From positions 154,782,334 through 154,846,333 of the forward strand of contig NC_073692.1 in the NCBI RefSeq assembly GCF_029784155.1: a stretch of DNA of 64,000 nucleotides. Reading direction: 5' to 3'. The DNA is from Uranotaenia lowii (lineage: Eukaryota; Arthropoda; Insecta; Diptera; Culicidae). Positions 47,231-58,100 of this stretch are shown piece by piece (the stretch's first letter is position 1; every line of letters begins with the position of its first letter). Position numbers and translations under genes: made by a program. The notes under the pieces were generated by a model, which was not told the origin of the DNA, did not search any database, and was given only the letters and a program-made list of their open reading frames with translations.

Positions 47231-47828
47231 TTGAATAGATTTTTTGACTATAAGGTTAAAAATTTAGAAAAAAAAAGTGGATACAAATCTCACTTTCAAC
47301 GATATCTAAAATCGATCAATTAATAAAACAGGATTAAGAGAAATCATAGAACCAAAACGTGGTCAGCAAAAAAAAATCATAGTCTTTTTATTATTATTTT
47401 TTGTTTAAATGTTTTGTCGAAGGCAGATCAACTATCGCAAAATCCGCCGCTGCTCTTGAGTTAAAATAATTCTGAATGACAGCAATTGTTATTGTTCAAT
47501 TTTGAAACCAAAATGAAATGAAGTCTATGAAAATCATTTTCATTTATTTTCCATTCGAAGCTGATCTTATGTAAAAATGCGAATGTGGGATAAAACAAAA
47601 ACTTTAATTCTGTTCAGGAAAAAATAACACAAACCCCCTTCCACAGTTAATGTTTATGAATACATTGCCAGTCATTTGAATAGAAATGCCATTGTTAAAA
47701 ACTCCATCCAGACGGGGAGGTATCGTGATTACTATGCATGAAAATGCATGAAAGCATAATTACCTATGTGTTTTGGATTCTCACTGTGGTCTCGTTTTTT
47801 TTTTCTCCCGCCAATCCACCCCCGCCAG
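47231..47828. other. Distal end of the large intron
   Basis: AT-rich sequence without recognised repeats, ending in a T-run and pyrimidine tract (about 47800-47828) that forms the acceptor of the kelch-like exon 2. Confidence 0.5.
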
Positions 47829-48027
47829 GTCCCCAGTAGCAAACGAAGGATCGACCGTCACCGGAGAAGATGTCACGACAGTAACCAGCAACTCGACGCA
47901 AACACCGAGCGACCTCAGCCCCCCGAATATGTCCGGCGAGGACATTTTACCGCAGGCTCATCACCAGAACCCGGGTCACTGCATTGCTTCATTCTCGGCC
48001 ATCAACCGGATGCGGCAGAACGTTCAG
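47829..48027 (+). CDS. Kelch-like gene, exon 2
   Basis: Completes the codon split by intron 1 and encodes 66 further codons. A Ser/Thr/Pro-rich linker (SPVANEGSTVTGEDV at its start) leads into GHCIASFSAINRMRQNVQ, the helical segment that precedes BTB domains in KLHL proteins. The acceptor is CCGCCAG. To keep the BTB frame the exon must end at 48027 with a GC donor (CAG then GCAGGT); using the GT at 48032 instead would put a TGA at the third codon of the next exon. The ATG in PPNMSGED is a possible alternative start. Confidence 0.75.
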
Positions 48028-48206
48028 GCAGGTTATTTTAGTACTTTTGTATGTGACACTCCCCCTCAAACACCACCAAAAGTGTCCGGTGTTGACCGTA
48101 ATTCAGATGTGAAAGTGCAAAAACCTTCGAAGCACATGTCCGACGTATCAGATTTATTCTAAATCAATCCATTTTCTCTATCTCTCTTCCATTCGGCCGA
48201 AAACAG

Positions 48207-48303
48207 CTCTGTGACGTAACCCTGGAAGTCGGAGGGGAAACCATAAATGCTCATAAGGTCATCCTGGCTTCGGTTTCACCATATTTCTATGCCATGTTTA
48301 ACG
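48207..48303 (+). CDS. Kelch-like gene, exon 3 (BTB domain start)
   Basis: 97 bp in phase 0 after exon 2: LCDVTLEVGGETINAHK, then VILASVSPYFYAMFN. This is the first third of a BTB/POZ domain, with the conserved LCDV, AHK and SPYFYAMF blocks of KLHL proteins, which dimerise and bind Cullin-3 as ubiquitin-ligase adaptors. The acceptor is AAAACAG and the donor (GTAAGT at 48304) falls after the first base of a codon. The exon resembles ring-canal-kelch/KLHL2-3-17 type proteins but I cannot name the orthologue. The rest of BTB, BACK and the Kelch propeller were not found in the window. The longer frame 48294-48728 is read-through into the intron. Confidence 0.8.
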
Positions 48304-48375
48304 GTAAGTGGCTGTCGATAGACAGTGGAATCATATTTCAGGAAGCGATTATGATTCTTCAGGGTGTGTCATCTG

Positions 48376-48822
48376 TACACCCAAAGAAAAGGTTGCATAA
48401 TTTTAATGCCCGGCGGAGCTTACTATGTGTCGAAAATGCGATGAAATGTGCTTTGCGCCGGAGACTCAACCTCCAAATGATAGATAAGGGTGTGGAGAAC
48501 AAACTTTTGTATGGGTACAACCACAACAAAAACAAATTTAGAGATTCCACAATCGCGATCTTTGAACAAAGTCCACTTTTCGAATATTTAGTTTTAAAAA
48601 AAATTCTGAATCGAAATAATTTTCTCAAAATTCATTTATTCTATATATTTTTTTTATTTTTATGGATTTCATACTACATGTACAAATTAAAAAATGAAAA
48701 AAAAAAATTTAGCACAATTTTAAATTAGCAAGCCTTTCCCTAAAAATCAAGGACTGCCTCGGCGGTTTGATGCTACGATATTGATTACTCGCGATTGGCA
48801 GAGAGGTTGAATTTTGGGTGTA
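48376..48822. mobile_element. Possible TA-flanked MITE
   Basis: TACACCCAAA at 48376 and its complement TTTGGGTGTA at 48813-48822 form short inverted ends with TA on the outside. Only about 10 bp match, so this is tentative. It lies 72 bp downstream of the kelch-like exon 3. Confidence 0.3.
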
Positions 48823-49429
48823 GTGTCTTCTCTTTGTATTTATTCTATGTTCAGAAAAATATGAGGATTTCAAAGCAATAACAAATAATAAATCTCTGTT
48901 GTTTTTTAGTTAAAACATATTAAAGTCGAGGTTGCATATAAAAAAATATATTCCATATCGATATCTCGGAAATTACCTGCTGTGTTACCGCAAATAACTT
49001 TGAGCTTATCTTTTGAATTTAAAAATATATACATAAATTGTCGTTGCTTTGTATTTCAAGAAACAAGAACGTTTATGAAAATCTTGAAAAATAATTTGAA
49101 TTAATTACATAAAAATTTTACTTAAATACACATTAAGATAACGAAACCTTAATAATTATAATTATTAAATTAACTACACTAGTTTACAGCATTTTTTAAC
49201 TTAGTCAACTGAAGGTCATTTTAAATGTAAAATTGAGCGCTGAATCCGAAAATGAAATTCAATAAAATCTCAGTAGAACCGTTTTTGAGTTATGCTCCAA
49301 ATGTGAAATTTTAGAAAAATAAAAAAAGTTCATGTACTCAGATCAAATATTTCGGACGGCATAACAGTAATTTGAAATCCCTCTTTTGCATATTGAAGAT
49401 GAATAAATTTTCTATCGATCAGCTGAACA
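48823..49429. other. AT-rich intronic stretch
   Basis: No feature recognised. Confidence 0.35.
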
Positions 49430-50745
49430 CTGTTTTCGCGTATGATCAACAGTATTGTTGATATTAGTAACTTTATGATAGAAAAAAATATAAAAAAAGC
49501 ATTTTTTTAGAGAAATTTTATTTTCAGCGAAAGTTTTAGACTCGATGGTAACATTTATAAAATCTGATTTTCTTTTGCGCTTCAATGTCAATTTGAAAAA
49601 AAGATTTCAAGTGGTTATTTATCAAAATCGGTTGAAAACTGAAGAAGTTATGGCTACTATACCATAACAGTATTTTTGGTAGTTTTTATTAATTTAACGA
49701 ACCGCAGTACACTTATCATAGCATAGGAAGAATGAAACATGATAAATCATACTCGCTCCAAGTCAAAATTATTTATTAGCTTACCAAAAAGTCACATGCC
49801 AAATTTCAGGAAGATCTGACCATAGGGAGGGGTTGCTTGAGTCTCAAACGTGAATAAAATTTTAAGTTATTTTGCCCGGGAGGAACGAAAACTACTGGTT
49901 TTTCATCAACAACTTTTTTTCATCACTTGCCGATAGTTTTTTATGGTTGATTTTCTTAAAGCCTCAGTAGAGACAAATATTTCACCTGAAGACTGCAACT
50001 CGATTGGGTTTGAAACAGGAAAGTTATTGTGGTTCCAAGATTGTATCTTGGTCGAAAGTTCTCGTATGAAACGCAATGCGTAAAAAGTACTCATTTAGTG
50101 TTGGACAAATTTTGCGGCCTTTGAATTGCAATAACTTTTTTACTTCAAGTCCAATCGTGTTGCAGTCTTCAGGTGAAATATATGTCTCCACTTAGGCTTT
50201 AAGAAAATCAACCATAAAAAACATTCGGCTTGTGATGAAAAAAGTTATTGATGAAAAACCAGTATTTTTTGTTCCACACGGGCAAAATAACTCAAAATTT
50301 TATTCACGTTTGAGACTCAAGCAACCCCTCCCTATGGTCAGATCTTCCTGAAATTTGACATGTAACATTTTGGTAAGCTAATAAATAATTTTGCCTTGAA
50401 GTGAGTGAGATTTATCATGTTTTATTCTTCCTATACTATGATAAGTGTACTACGGTTCGTTAAATTAATAAAAACTACCAAAAATACTGTTATGGTAAAG
50501 TAGCCAGAACTTCTTCAGTTTTCAACCGATTTTGATAAATAACCACTTGAAATCTTTGTTTCAAATTGACATTGAAGCGCAAAAGAAAATCAGATTTTTT
50601 AAATGTTACCATCGAGTCTAAAACTTTCGCTGAAACAAAATTTTCTCTAAGAGCAAGTTCACTGGTTGAGATGGAGTTGGAAATTTCGATGGTTTACATC
50701 ACATCACAACACATTTGCCGTCCACCGGTGTTGGGAAAATCTGAT
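49430..50745 (-). repeat. Host repeat split by the 49.5-kb palindrome
   Basis: The flanks of the palindrome (about 49465-49507 and 50651-50730) match, in reverse, the sequence at about 53600-53765: TTTTTCTATCAT, AACTTGCTC, TTTTCCCAACACC and CACCGGTGGACGGC. The uninterrupted copy shows the palindrome is a later insertion. The class of the host repeat is unknown. Confidence 0.55.
49508..50650. mobile_element. 1.14-kb palindromic foldback element
   Basis: Two arms of about 530 bp (49508-50036 and 50116-50650) are inverted copies around an 80-bp loop. Matching landmarks are CAGCGAAAGTTTTAGACTCG with its complement near 50620, CCATAGGGAGGGGTTGCTTG with its complement near 50320, and CACCTGAAGACTGCAAC with its complement near 50160. 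The terminal motif is GAGAAA(A)TTTT, with TA outside on both sides; comparison with the copy at 53.7 kb supports insertion at TA. Confidence 0.85.
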
Positions 50746-52388
50746 ATTCGAACAGTTTCGCGCTGCAAAATTTGTATCGTATAACACGTTTTGGCTGAGA
50801 GCACCTGCAACGGTTCAGGCGTAAATATTGGTTTTAAGTATACCAGTTTTAGCACAATTTGAAATTTTAGAATCGGCTAAAACACCCACTCTCCACCGGT
50901 GTAGGAGCAAGTTTAAAACGGAAACACTTTCATTGCAGACACTCAATAATTGAGAAGAAAAAACCCATTTTATTAGAAAAATTGCATAAGTTTTGAGTTT
51001 CACGGTTAATTGTCTTAAAATTAATTCTACGAATATTCTTTTTGACAGAACAATGATTTCAACTATTCTTCCAGGATTTCATTAATTTAAAAGCAAAAAT
51101 GACTACACAACGAGGAAAAAAGGTCAATTGATACAATTCTTCAAATATTTCAACCAAATTGCTTTGAATCAATGGAATAAGGTTTTGTTGAAATGAAATG
51201 AAAAAATAATTTTTTTTTCAAGTTATTGCTGACATTGATAAAGGAAACGAGAAATGTTCATCCCAAAGTCAAAGGAAATTTTCCTTTGATTTGTCGACAT
51301 TTCTGTTTGACAAAAACTTGTTTCACTATTTGTAAATTTGTGTATGGATACAGAAAAATATGCTGATATTGACGAAAACTCCGACCAATCCATACGAAAC
51401 TAAAAATCTCTCAATATCTCAAATAAAACAAAAATTATAGAACAAACAATAAACATTTATTTTACCTCATCGAAAAAGTATTAAAATTTTCTGTTAGTTT
51501 ATTTTTTTTAAATTTTAGAACGCTGACAGGATTCACTAATTCGTCGAGCTCAAATGAAAAGCTTTTTATTCAATTATATTAAATCGAGAATAATGTGACA
51601 TCTATTATTTATACTTGATATGGTTTTTATTAACATCTATTCTCAATTTATGTTACGTATAGGGTGGTTGAAGCAAAAAAAAACATTCAAATAATATCTC
51701 AAAAAGAAACTATTATCACACCCAATGTTACCCAAACATGTGTGAAAGAAATAACTGTTGGCTAAAATTTTCTCACCGTGAACTAAATCGGTCTGTCGTA
51801 TATTTTGAAATCCTGTTCCAAATTTGCATGAATTTGGAACAAAGGCGTATAACTGTTGGGAATTTCGAAATCGATAACTGTGCTAAAACAGCAATATACG
51901 ACACCGGTGCCAGCCGAAATGTTTTAGCGTGGTCGAAAACCGTGTTTTGCATCTACCGTTGGGACAGCCCTGAGGGTGATAGAAAAACGCAATGTTTTGC
52001 AACACCGAACCGAGTGATAGAGTCGGCGTTGCAATACAGTATTCGTGCATGACACGATTCGGTGCTGCCATCTTTCTTGTGTTGAAAACCTCAGTTGAGG
52101 GGAAAATAAAGCAAATTTAGCAATGTCAGGATTTAAACATAAAGTGGTATTTTCTTTTTAAAAAAATACTTTTATCACTTGATTGGATACTTATTGCAAA
52201 GAAGTAAATCAACTCTTTAAAACATACAACCACTTTTGTTCATGCCCTTGCCAATCGAATGGGCTATCATGCATTTTTAGGGGCAGAGATGCCAGATAGA
52301 TGTGTGAATACATAAATTCGGTTTGTTTGTTTTGTTTAAGCGGTTTTCGGGAGAAGGAAAGTGTTTCATTTTTTTAAATTTGAAACAG
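50746..52388. other. Intronic stretch with several CACCGGTG-containing repeats
   Basis: CACCGGTG motifs recur at about 50713, 50896 and 51899 in related contexts (GTGCTAAAAC nearby). A hAT-like terminus, CAGAGATGCCAGA, occurs near 52284. These look like remnants of non-autonomous elements; edges were not resolved. The frame at 51738-52052 has no recognised domain. Confidence 0.35.
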
Positions 52389-52733
52389 GTATTCCGTCGG
52401 AATGTCCGGTGACAAGTTCGGAACGCCGCCTTTAATGGTTCCATCATCTTCAGAACACGGAACCCTCGCTGTTAATTTGACAAGTGTTAATTATATCAAA
52501 CGCAGGCGTCGTATCGGGAGTAAAATTCAGCTTCCAATCAATTTTTCGGTCCCAGTGCATCCGGACAAATTGCAACTTATTCCAACGAAGAGACATCGGA
52601 AATTGAATGTTTGTATCAGGTAGGTGTTCTCAAAAGTCGGTAAATTATTTAAAATCAAAACCCATATCCCAAATTTCAGGTTGTGCTGCCGAAACGCACC
52701 AAGTTTGGCTTCCGATGGGTTGGATCTCTGATC
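52389..52733 (+). CDS. Possible small two-exon gene or internal exons, unknown function
   Basis: An acceptor (ATTTGAAACAG) precedes an ATG at 52402. A 73-codon frame (MSGDKFGTPPLMVPSSSEHG, basic IKRRRRIGSKIQ in the middle, KRHRKLNVC near the end) runs into a donor at 52620 (GTAGGT). A 60-bp intron of typical dipteran size ends TTTCAG at 52679. Splicing gives RLCCRNAPSLASDGLDL and a stop at about 52733, roughly 91 residues in all. A neighbouring frame in the second exon (VLPKRTKFGFRWVGSLIALF) also looks protein-like, so the true splice or a frameshift is unresolved. I do not recognise the protein. Confidence 0.35.
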
Positions 52734-53599
52734 GCTCTGTTCAAACACGGCCAGGAATGATTCTGCAATCGAAAATTTATATTCGAATAGTCCTTCAAAT
52801 ACCAAAATCACTTTCATGTGTGCTACATTGGTAGAACGTTACAATACCAGTACTATAGAATAACTATAATAACAACTGACTGATGATTTGAATACATTTT
52901 TCATGAGTTTTTTTTTATCTTAAGTGAACTGCAGAACAATCGTCCCATGCAACAGTTCCAAGCAGTAACATAGTTATGCTTTGAGACAAATTTGCAATGG
53001 TCATAAATTAGGCTAAATGACGTCTCGATCATGGCAAACCTAATACAGCTTCTCCAATTTATACGTTTTGTAATGAGAATTGATTACCTAAATCTTTTTT
53101 TTTAACCTTAAAAGAATAAGTTAAACAAAGTTAAAACAAAAATTTAGTTTTTAATTTTAAAAGCAAACTTATTTTTTTGAAGTTATTTGATTTTAATAAA
53201 AGTTTTTTTTATTTTTAATTTGAATGACGATTTCATGGAATTAGAAATGTGTCTGAAATACCTATACTTTCTATTCATCACTTATTTAATTATCACTTTG
53301 AAAATGAAAGTTTTTGGAAGAGATAAAAAAAACTTGATCAACTCGTGTTATCAAATGCACTCCAATACAAAACACCTAATTCTGCAGAATATAGTTTAAT
53401 ATTGGAATGCATAACTTAAACAATACTTATTCACACATATAAATAATAAAATTTTCATATTGACACTACTATTTCAAGTTAATGATCAAGTAAAATGAAT
53501 TTGATTTCAATTTTCAAACGGTGAATTCAAAATTCAAAAAGTCAGTAAAATTACTGAAAAGCAAATTCTCTTGGCATCGCTGGTTGCTTTCGATTTTAA
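52734..53599. other. AT-rich intronic stretch
   Basis: No feature recognised; the frame at 53187-53399 is Lys/Leu/Phe-rich low complexity. Confidence 0.35.
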
Positions 53600-53885
53600 C
53601 CTTCGTATTCTATCACACCGGTGGACGGCCAACATTTTTGGTCTATATTTCACGATAGAAAAATTCCCATCTGTGCTACAGACGTCAAAATTTCTATCAC
53701 TTTTTCCCAACACCATTGGACTTGCTCTAAAAAATGCGTTTTTATAATTTTTCTATCATTGTCGCAACCATGTGTTATACCGTTTTTTCGCACTGGGTCG
53801 CGCCGCACCAACACACTCAACCACAGCGACGGTAGGTACCGCTGTATCACACCTTGTCCGCACGAAACGTCAGTGATAGGGGATA
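53600..53885 (+). repeat. Second copy of the repeat hosting the 49.5-kb palindrome
   Basis: Contains the shared blocks CACCGGTGGACGGC, TTTTTCCCAACACC, GACTTGCTCTAAAAAATGCG and TTTTTCTATCAT in uninterrupted order, giving the empty site for the palindrome at 49508-50650. It ends just upstream of the likely Pao/Bel LTR. Confidence 0.5.
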
Positions 53886-54351
53886 GAAAAAGAGTGAACT
53901 GAAGACTATCGACTGAAGAAACGTGTTCGCCCGAGAAGTCGATAAATATTACTAATTTATAATATAATAAAGTTAATAGTACGTTCTAGTTTGCAATAAG
54001 TGAAGCCTATTGCGGTTATTGTGAATCTTACATCTAATAGTACGGTGGTAATCCTTACAAACTAATAGTACGGATAGTAAGCGTAGGTTAGTAAATACAT
54101 GCAATGTTGATATATGCAATCACAGTTTAGACTAGATAAGATTAAAATTTGATATTTGTGCTACAGCTGCTGTTCTGGAAACAAAAAGGAAAGTGTGCCT
54201 TAAGCGTCTAATATAAAAAATAAGTACCAAACACACAAGAAACAGGTAACAAAGGTGAAGTACAAAAAGTGTTAACCAAAAACCTAACCTAAAAACTTGT
54301 TACAGTATTCCCACATCCGATCCTGTAACGATACACTGAAGGGACACTAAA

Positions 54352-54489
54352 CGTAAGTCTATCATATCTACAGTTAAAATAATCAATATTTACAAAAAAT
54401 ATTCATGTAAAAAACAACAACAATATGCACAACAAAAAAAAATAACGAAATACTTATATCATTTTATAATTATAATTTCTCTCGATAGG
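54352..54489 (+). promoter_or_regulatory. Possible intron in the Pao/Bel leader
   Basis: A consensus donor (GTAAGT at about 54352) and an acceptor-like pyrimidine-rich end (TTTCTCTCGATAG, about 54489) lie in the untranslated leader upstream of the Gag start. Splicing here is a guess from sequence only. Confidence 0.25.
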
Positions 54490-54580
54490 AATTTTTTAAC
54501 GCTAGTTGTAATACACGTTATAAAATCGGAAAACCGTCTATCTTTTCGTTGCATCTTGCAACATTTTAAAAAATTCGTTT

Positions 54581-55126
54581 ATGGTGATCGGGGAAGCTGG
54601 AATTATGGCGCCAAAGAAGCCAAGTGTGAGTTGTGGTGTGTGCCGGGATCCGGACGATAGTCGGATGGTTAGCTGCGACGATTGTGGATCGTGGTTCCAT
54701 TTCAAGTGCGTGGGTGTGAATGAAGACATCGAGGAGGTAGATTGGAGTTGTTCAGCGTGCGTGGCAAAACGGACAGATCAAATCTCATCGGTCAACATCA
54801 ATCCTGCAGGAAATGGAACGGGTCCAAAATTGACGGGCGAACAAGAGCAAGCTAAACAATTCAGCGAATTCCAGAAGAAGTTGGACCAGATGCAGGCAAA
54901 GTTTGAAGAACAGCAGCGTACGTACCAGGCGCTGCTTACAGAAAAGGATCGTCAGTTGGAGTCTGTGGTGACAGATCTCAAGATCCAGTTTGATCGTCGT
55001 ATGGAAGCCAGAGAGAGAGAAATTCGCGAGGAGTTGAGCATTCCGACCGCTCCACCGTCTGCAAATTCGACGACTGTAGGAGGAACGAACAACCGGTCAT
55101 CGAATGAAGTGAAAATGGCGATATAG
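54581..55126 (+). CDS. Pao/Bel Gag N-terminus with PHD zinc finger
   Basis: 181 codons. A PHD-type finger lies at about residues 18-60: CGVC, then CDDCGSWFHFKC and CSAC, giving the C4HC3 ligand order (Cys pairs, then His-x2-Cys, then Cys pair). A coiled-coil-like Gln/Glu/Lys-rich stretch follows at about residues 95-150. PHD fingers usually read histone H3 tails, so it may influence targeting; this is inference. The frame may start at 54581 or at the ATG at 54605. It stops at TAG 55124-55126, immediately followed in the same frame by the long pol frame, so the stop is either a point mutation or a read-through codon. Confidence 0.85.
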   Translation: MVIGEAGIMAPKKPSVSCGVCRDPDDSRMVSCDDCGSWFHFKCVGVNEDIEEVDWSCSACVAKRTDQISSVNINPAGNGTGPKLTGEQEQAKQFSEFQKKLDQMQAKFEEQQRTYQALLTEKDRQLESVVTDLKIQFDRRMEAREREIREELSIPTAPPSANSTTVGGTNNRSSNEVKMAI

Positions 55127-55129
55127 AAA

Positions 55130-58100
55130 ATGGAAAAGCAGCTCGCGGAGATGTCGAAGAAGCAGGATCAGCAAACGAGGACTCTTGAGGAGCGAATTCG
55201 GGCGATGGAAATCAACAGAAGTCGATCCAACGTATCCGATTCCGATCCCAACGAGCTCAGCCGAAGTCAACTGGCCGCGCGGCACGCAGTGACGAAAGAG
55301 CTGCCTACGTTTTCGGGCAATCCGGAAGAGTGGCCTCTTTTTATTTCGACGTACGAAAGCAGTACCAGGATGTGCGGTTTCAGCGACGAAGAAAACCTTC
55401 TTCGACTCCAGCGTAGCCTGAAGGGGAGAGCCCTCGAGACCGTTCGAAGCCGGTTACTGCATCCAGCGGGACTTGCAGGTGTCATTAGGACGTTAAAAAC
55501 GCTGTACGGGCGGCCGGAAGTTATCGTCCACTCGCTAGTCTGCAAGATTCGGGAAATGCCATCGCCGAAGACGATGAAGTTAGGAACTCTGATCGATTTC
55601 GGTGTTGCAGTCCAGAACATGTGTGCGACGATCGTGGCAAGTGGACTAAACGAGCACTTGTGCAACGTGGCACTTCTTCAAGAGCTCGTCGAAAGACTAC
55701 CATCAACCGTGAAGCTCGACTGGGCGAAACATCGTTCAACGTTACAGGCGGTGACACTCGATGACTTCAGCAAATGGTTGGAGATACTCGTGGAAGCGGC
55801 GTGCGTGGTAACGATTCCATCAACTATCAGTGCGTACGCTAGCAAGCCTGAGAAGCGCATACGGAAGGAAGAAGTTCATGTTCACTTCCAATCCAGCTCC
55901 AGTCAAGCGGCGGCAGGATCGACGGCCTCTACGACGTACCCCAGAAATACAACGAAGCCAGCAGCGTCGAAACAGTGTGTCATTTGCCAAGGAGGATGTA
56001 GCAGTGTGGGATCATGCAGGAAGTTTCAAGACCTGGATATCGGGGCAAGATGGGCAGCGCAGAAGCAGAACAAGTTGTGCCGTAAGTGTCTGGCGAAGCA
56101 TTTCGGAGCGTGCGCAGTGAAGCAAGCTTGCGGAAGAAACGGCTGTTCATACATGCATCATGAGCTGCTACATGATGATTCCAGATACCAGCGAGCAGAA
56201 AATTCCTCAACGGTGAATTCCCAGGGCGCGGCAGAAACACCTGTCGAACAGTGCAACACTCACGTCAGTTACGCCAGCAAGATTCTCTTCCGCTACGTTC
56301 CAGTCATCCTACACGGACGAGGCAAGCTCGTTCGCACTGTCGCATTTTTGGACGAAGGCTCATCGGCGACGCTGATGGAGCACAGCTTACTAGACGAGTT
56401 GGAGCTGGACGGAGAGTCGTATCCGTTGTGCCTAGGCTGGACGGGAGATCATCAACGACAGGAGATGAAGTCCGTGATGTTACCTCTGGACATTTCCGGA
56501 ACGCGCGGTGGAGAGAAATACCGACTGTCGAAAGTCCACACGGTGGAGAATCTGTCGCTACCGCAGCAGACGTTGGAGATGGCAAAGCTAGCATCCGAGT
56601 ATGAGCACTTGGACGGCGTACCAGCGGATTCTTATCACAACGTTCGGCCGCGGATACTCATCGGTATAGATAACTGCCGTTTGGGTCAGGCGTTGGACAG
56701 CAGGGAAGGTGGCAAAGACGAACCGATTGCCGCTAGAACACACCTAGGATGGATAGTGTTCGGACCATGCTCTACGACATCTCATCCAACGACGAACTTC
56801 ACAGCGCACCACAGTATTCACGTGTGTCCGTGCTGCGAGCAAAGTGACGCGGATCTTCATAACATGGTGAAAACGTACATGTCCCTAGACAGCACGGGAG
56901 TAATGAGTTCCGTTAAACCTCTCTTATCGAAGGACGACGAGCGAGCGGAGCAGTTGCTGAAATCGTTGACGCGTGTGAAGGGCAAGCGAATGGAAACCGG
57001 ACTGCTTTGGCGGTGTGACGATGTTCGACTGCCGGACAGCAAACCGATGGCGATGAGACGGCTGATCTGTTTGGAGAAGCGAATGCAGCGGGACCCGGCG
57101 TTGGCTGAAGCGGTGAAGGAGAAGATTCGGGATTACGAACGAGCCGGGTACATCGAGAAGCTGACGAAGAACCAGTTAGCCGAGAAATTCGATCGGGTTT
57201 GGTATCTCCCAATCTTTCCGGTTGTCAACCCAAATAAACCGAAAAAGATGCGCTTGGTTTGGGACGCAGCAGCTAAAGTCTTAGGACTCTGCCTGAATTC
57301 ATTTCTATTAACGGGACCTGATCATCTCACCTCTTTGGTCTTCGTTCTACAACGTTTCCGGGAGTTCCGTATAGCCATCACCGGCGACATTCGGGAGATG
57401 TTTCTGCAGATCTTGATGAACTGGCTCGATCAACAGTGCTTGAGATTCCTATGGCGGGACGGCGAGCAAGATCGCAGCCCAGACGTCTACGTTACGAAAG
57501 TGATGACCTTCGGAGCGACGTGTTCACCAAGTACTGCGCAGTACGTGAAGAACTACAACGCGGAGCGGTTCCAGGATGAGTTTCCACGAGCGGTAGAAGC
57601 AATCGTGAAGGAGCACTACGTCGACGATATGCTGTCAAGCGTAGAGACGGAAGAAGAGGCGATAAAGTTGGCGAAAGATGTCCGGCACGTCCACGCAGAA
57701 GCGGGCTTTGAGATCCGGAACTGGCTATCAAATTCGAATCGAGTGCTGCAGGAGTTGGATGCGAGTCCCGGGGAGAAGAGTTTGAATCTTTCGGGCGAGA
57801 TGGCGACGGAGAAGGTTCTTGGCATGTGGTGGTGTACAGCGACTGATACGTTTACCTACAAAATTCCTCCGAGAGTCAACGCCGAGCTGCTGCAAGGTGA
57901 CATCGTTCCAACGAAATGGCAGATCTTAAGCACGCTGATGACCATCTACGATCCGCTGGGACTACTGGCGCACTTCTTAATGTTCCTGAAGATACTGTTG
58001 CAGGAGATTTGGCGAAGTGTTGTAGGCTGGGACGAGTCCATCAAAAGTGAGCAGTTCGAGAAATGGCAGACCTGGTTGCGCGTCCTCCCGCAAGTGGAAT

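Larger units (their letters stand above)
13522..47828 (+). other. 34.3-kb intron 1 of the kelch-like gene
   Basis: It is bounded by GTGAGT at 13522 and a pyrimidine-rich acceptor ending CCGCCAG at 47828. The reading frame is continuous across it (phase 2). It contains two odorant receptor genes and most of the transposons listed here. The size is inflated mainly by nested insertions. Confidence 0.6.

Noticed and set aside
48294..48728. 144-codon frame overlapping the BTB exon
   Set aside because: It reads through the exon 3 donor (GTAAGT) into the intron; only the first codons belong to the gene.
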